Of a DNA stretch of 64,000 nucleotides, positions 63,876 through 64,000 are shown in pieces. Both the position numbers and the translations under genes were made by a program. Every line of letters starts with the position of its first letter. The stretch's first letter is position 1. Under the pieces are notes generated by a model. The model had not been told where the DNA came from, searched no databases, and was given only the letters and a program-made list of their open reading frames with translations. Source of the stretch: an uncultured Clostridia bacterium (lineage in GTDB: Bacteria; Bacillota; Clostridia; Lachnospirales; Anaerotignaceae). Where the stretch lies: the NCBI GenBank assembly GCA_944383885.1, contig CALWRF010000018.1, forward strand, positions 50,190 through 114,189, written 5' to 3'.

Positions 63876-63964
63876 GGAGACGTATCGAAGTGGTCATAAC
63901 GAGAACGACTCGAAATCGTTTGATCCGCAAGGGTCCGTGGGTTCGAATCCCACCGTCTCCGCCA
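63876..63964 (+). tRNA. tRNA-Ser, anticodon CGA
   Basis: A complete class II tRNA. Acceptor GGAGACG (63876-63882) pairs with CGTCTCC (63954-63960), followed by G and encoded CCA (63962-63964). The anticodon stem AACGA/TCGTT closes the loop CTCGAAA with anticodon CGA, reading UCG. A variable arm GATCC-GCAA-GGGTC follows. The T arm is GTGGG-TTCGAAT-CCCAC. Confidence 0.97.
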
Positions 63965-63965
63965 T

Positions 63966-63999
63966 GAAGCCAGCAATGTGAGCGCATTGCTGGCTTCTT
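63966..63999 (+). terminator. Terminator after tRNA-Ser
   Basis: GAAGCCAGCAATG (63966-63978) pairs perfectly with CATTGCTGGCTTC (63985-63997) around TGAGCG. Two T are visible before the window ends, so the T-run is cut off. Confidence 0.8.
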
Positions 64000-64000
64000 C

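Noticed and set aside
63599..63976. A 125-codon minus-strand frame across the tRNA-Ser array, with a repeated SRSRYDHFDT peptide
   Set aside because: It is the antisense of the tRNA-Ser gene and its degenerate copies; this kind of spurious protein is common in databases. Its repeats come from the tRNA array, and it has no ribosome binding site.

Overview
The window looks like the chromosome of a low-GC, Gram-positive anaerobe of the class Clostridia, probably Lachnospiraceae or a close relative. The grounds are strong purine-rich ribosome binding sites (GGAGG) before nearly every gene, AT-rich codon use, a KOW-domain protein between infA and map, an L17 with a roughly 50-residue insertion, zinc-type S14 and L36, and the order S10-spc-alpha, ecfA1-ecfA2-ecfT-truA, rplM-rpsI. 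No rRNA, CRISPR array, transposase or prophage gene is visible. There is one intact tRNA, at the right edge.

Region 1 (1-13778, minus strand) is a cell-surface polysaccharide locus. It has a complete dTDP-L-rhamnose set (rfbA, rfbC, rfbB, rfbD), at least four glycosyltransferases, a sugar aminotransferase, a NeuD/PglD-type acyltransferase, a two-part ABC exporter and a 785-residue methyltransferase-glycosyltransferase-coiled-coil fusion. The last gene runs off the left edge.

Region 2 (13846-21552) is a catabolic unit. A sigma-54 activator with a PAS domain is divergent from a textbook -24/-12 promoter. That promoter drives a class III CoA-transferase, a crotonase, an HMG-CoA-lyase-like enzyme and a DctP-DctQ-DctM TRAP transporter. 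Together they read as uptake, CoA activation and cleavage of a branched C5-C6 dicarboxylate.

Region 3 (21646-35762) is mixed housekeeping: wecB, a DUF1858 protein, a cyclase-family hydrolase, a secreted protein, a translationally coupled Nudix-ROK kinase-carbonic anhydrase operon, isocitrate dehydrogenase, a thioesterase with an unknown partner, a DtxR-type regulator, an HD protein, cysK, a two-component system and an amino-acid permease.

Region 4 (36084-56865, minus strand) is the translation core: the S10-spc-alpha superoperon from rpsJ to rplQ, then ecfA1-ecfA2-ecfT-truA, then rplM-rpsI. Both rpsJ and rplM have strong sigma-A promoters and long 5' leaders. The rpsJ leader is unusually G+C-rich, folds into a plausible multi-stem junction and contains an upstream reading frame with its own ribosome binding site.

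Region 5 (57105-64000) holds a purine-type NCS2 permease, a second two-component system, mutS2, a 10-bp-phased A-tract array in the mutS2 leader, and a tandem array of two degenerate 5' halves of tRNA-Ser(CGA) ahead of the intact gene.
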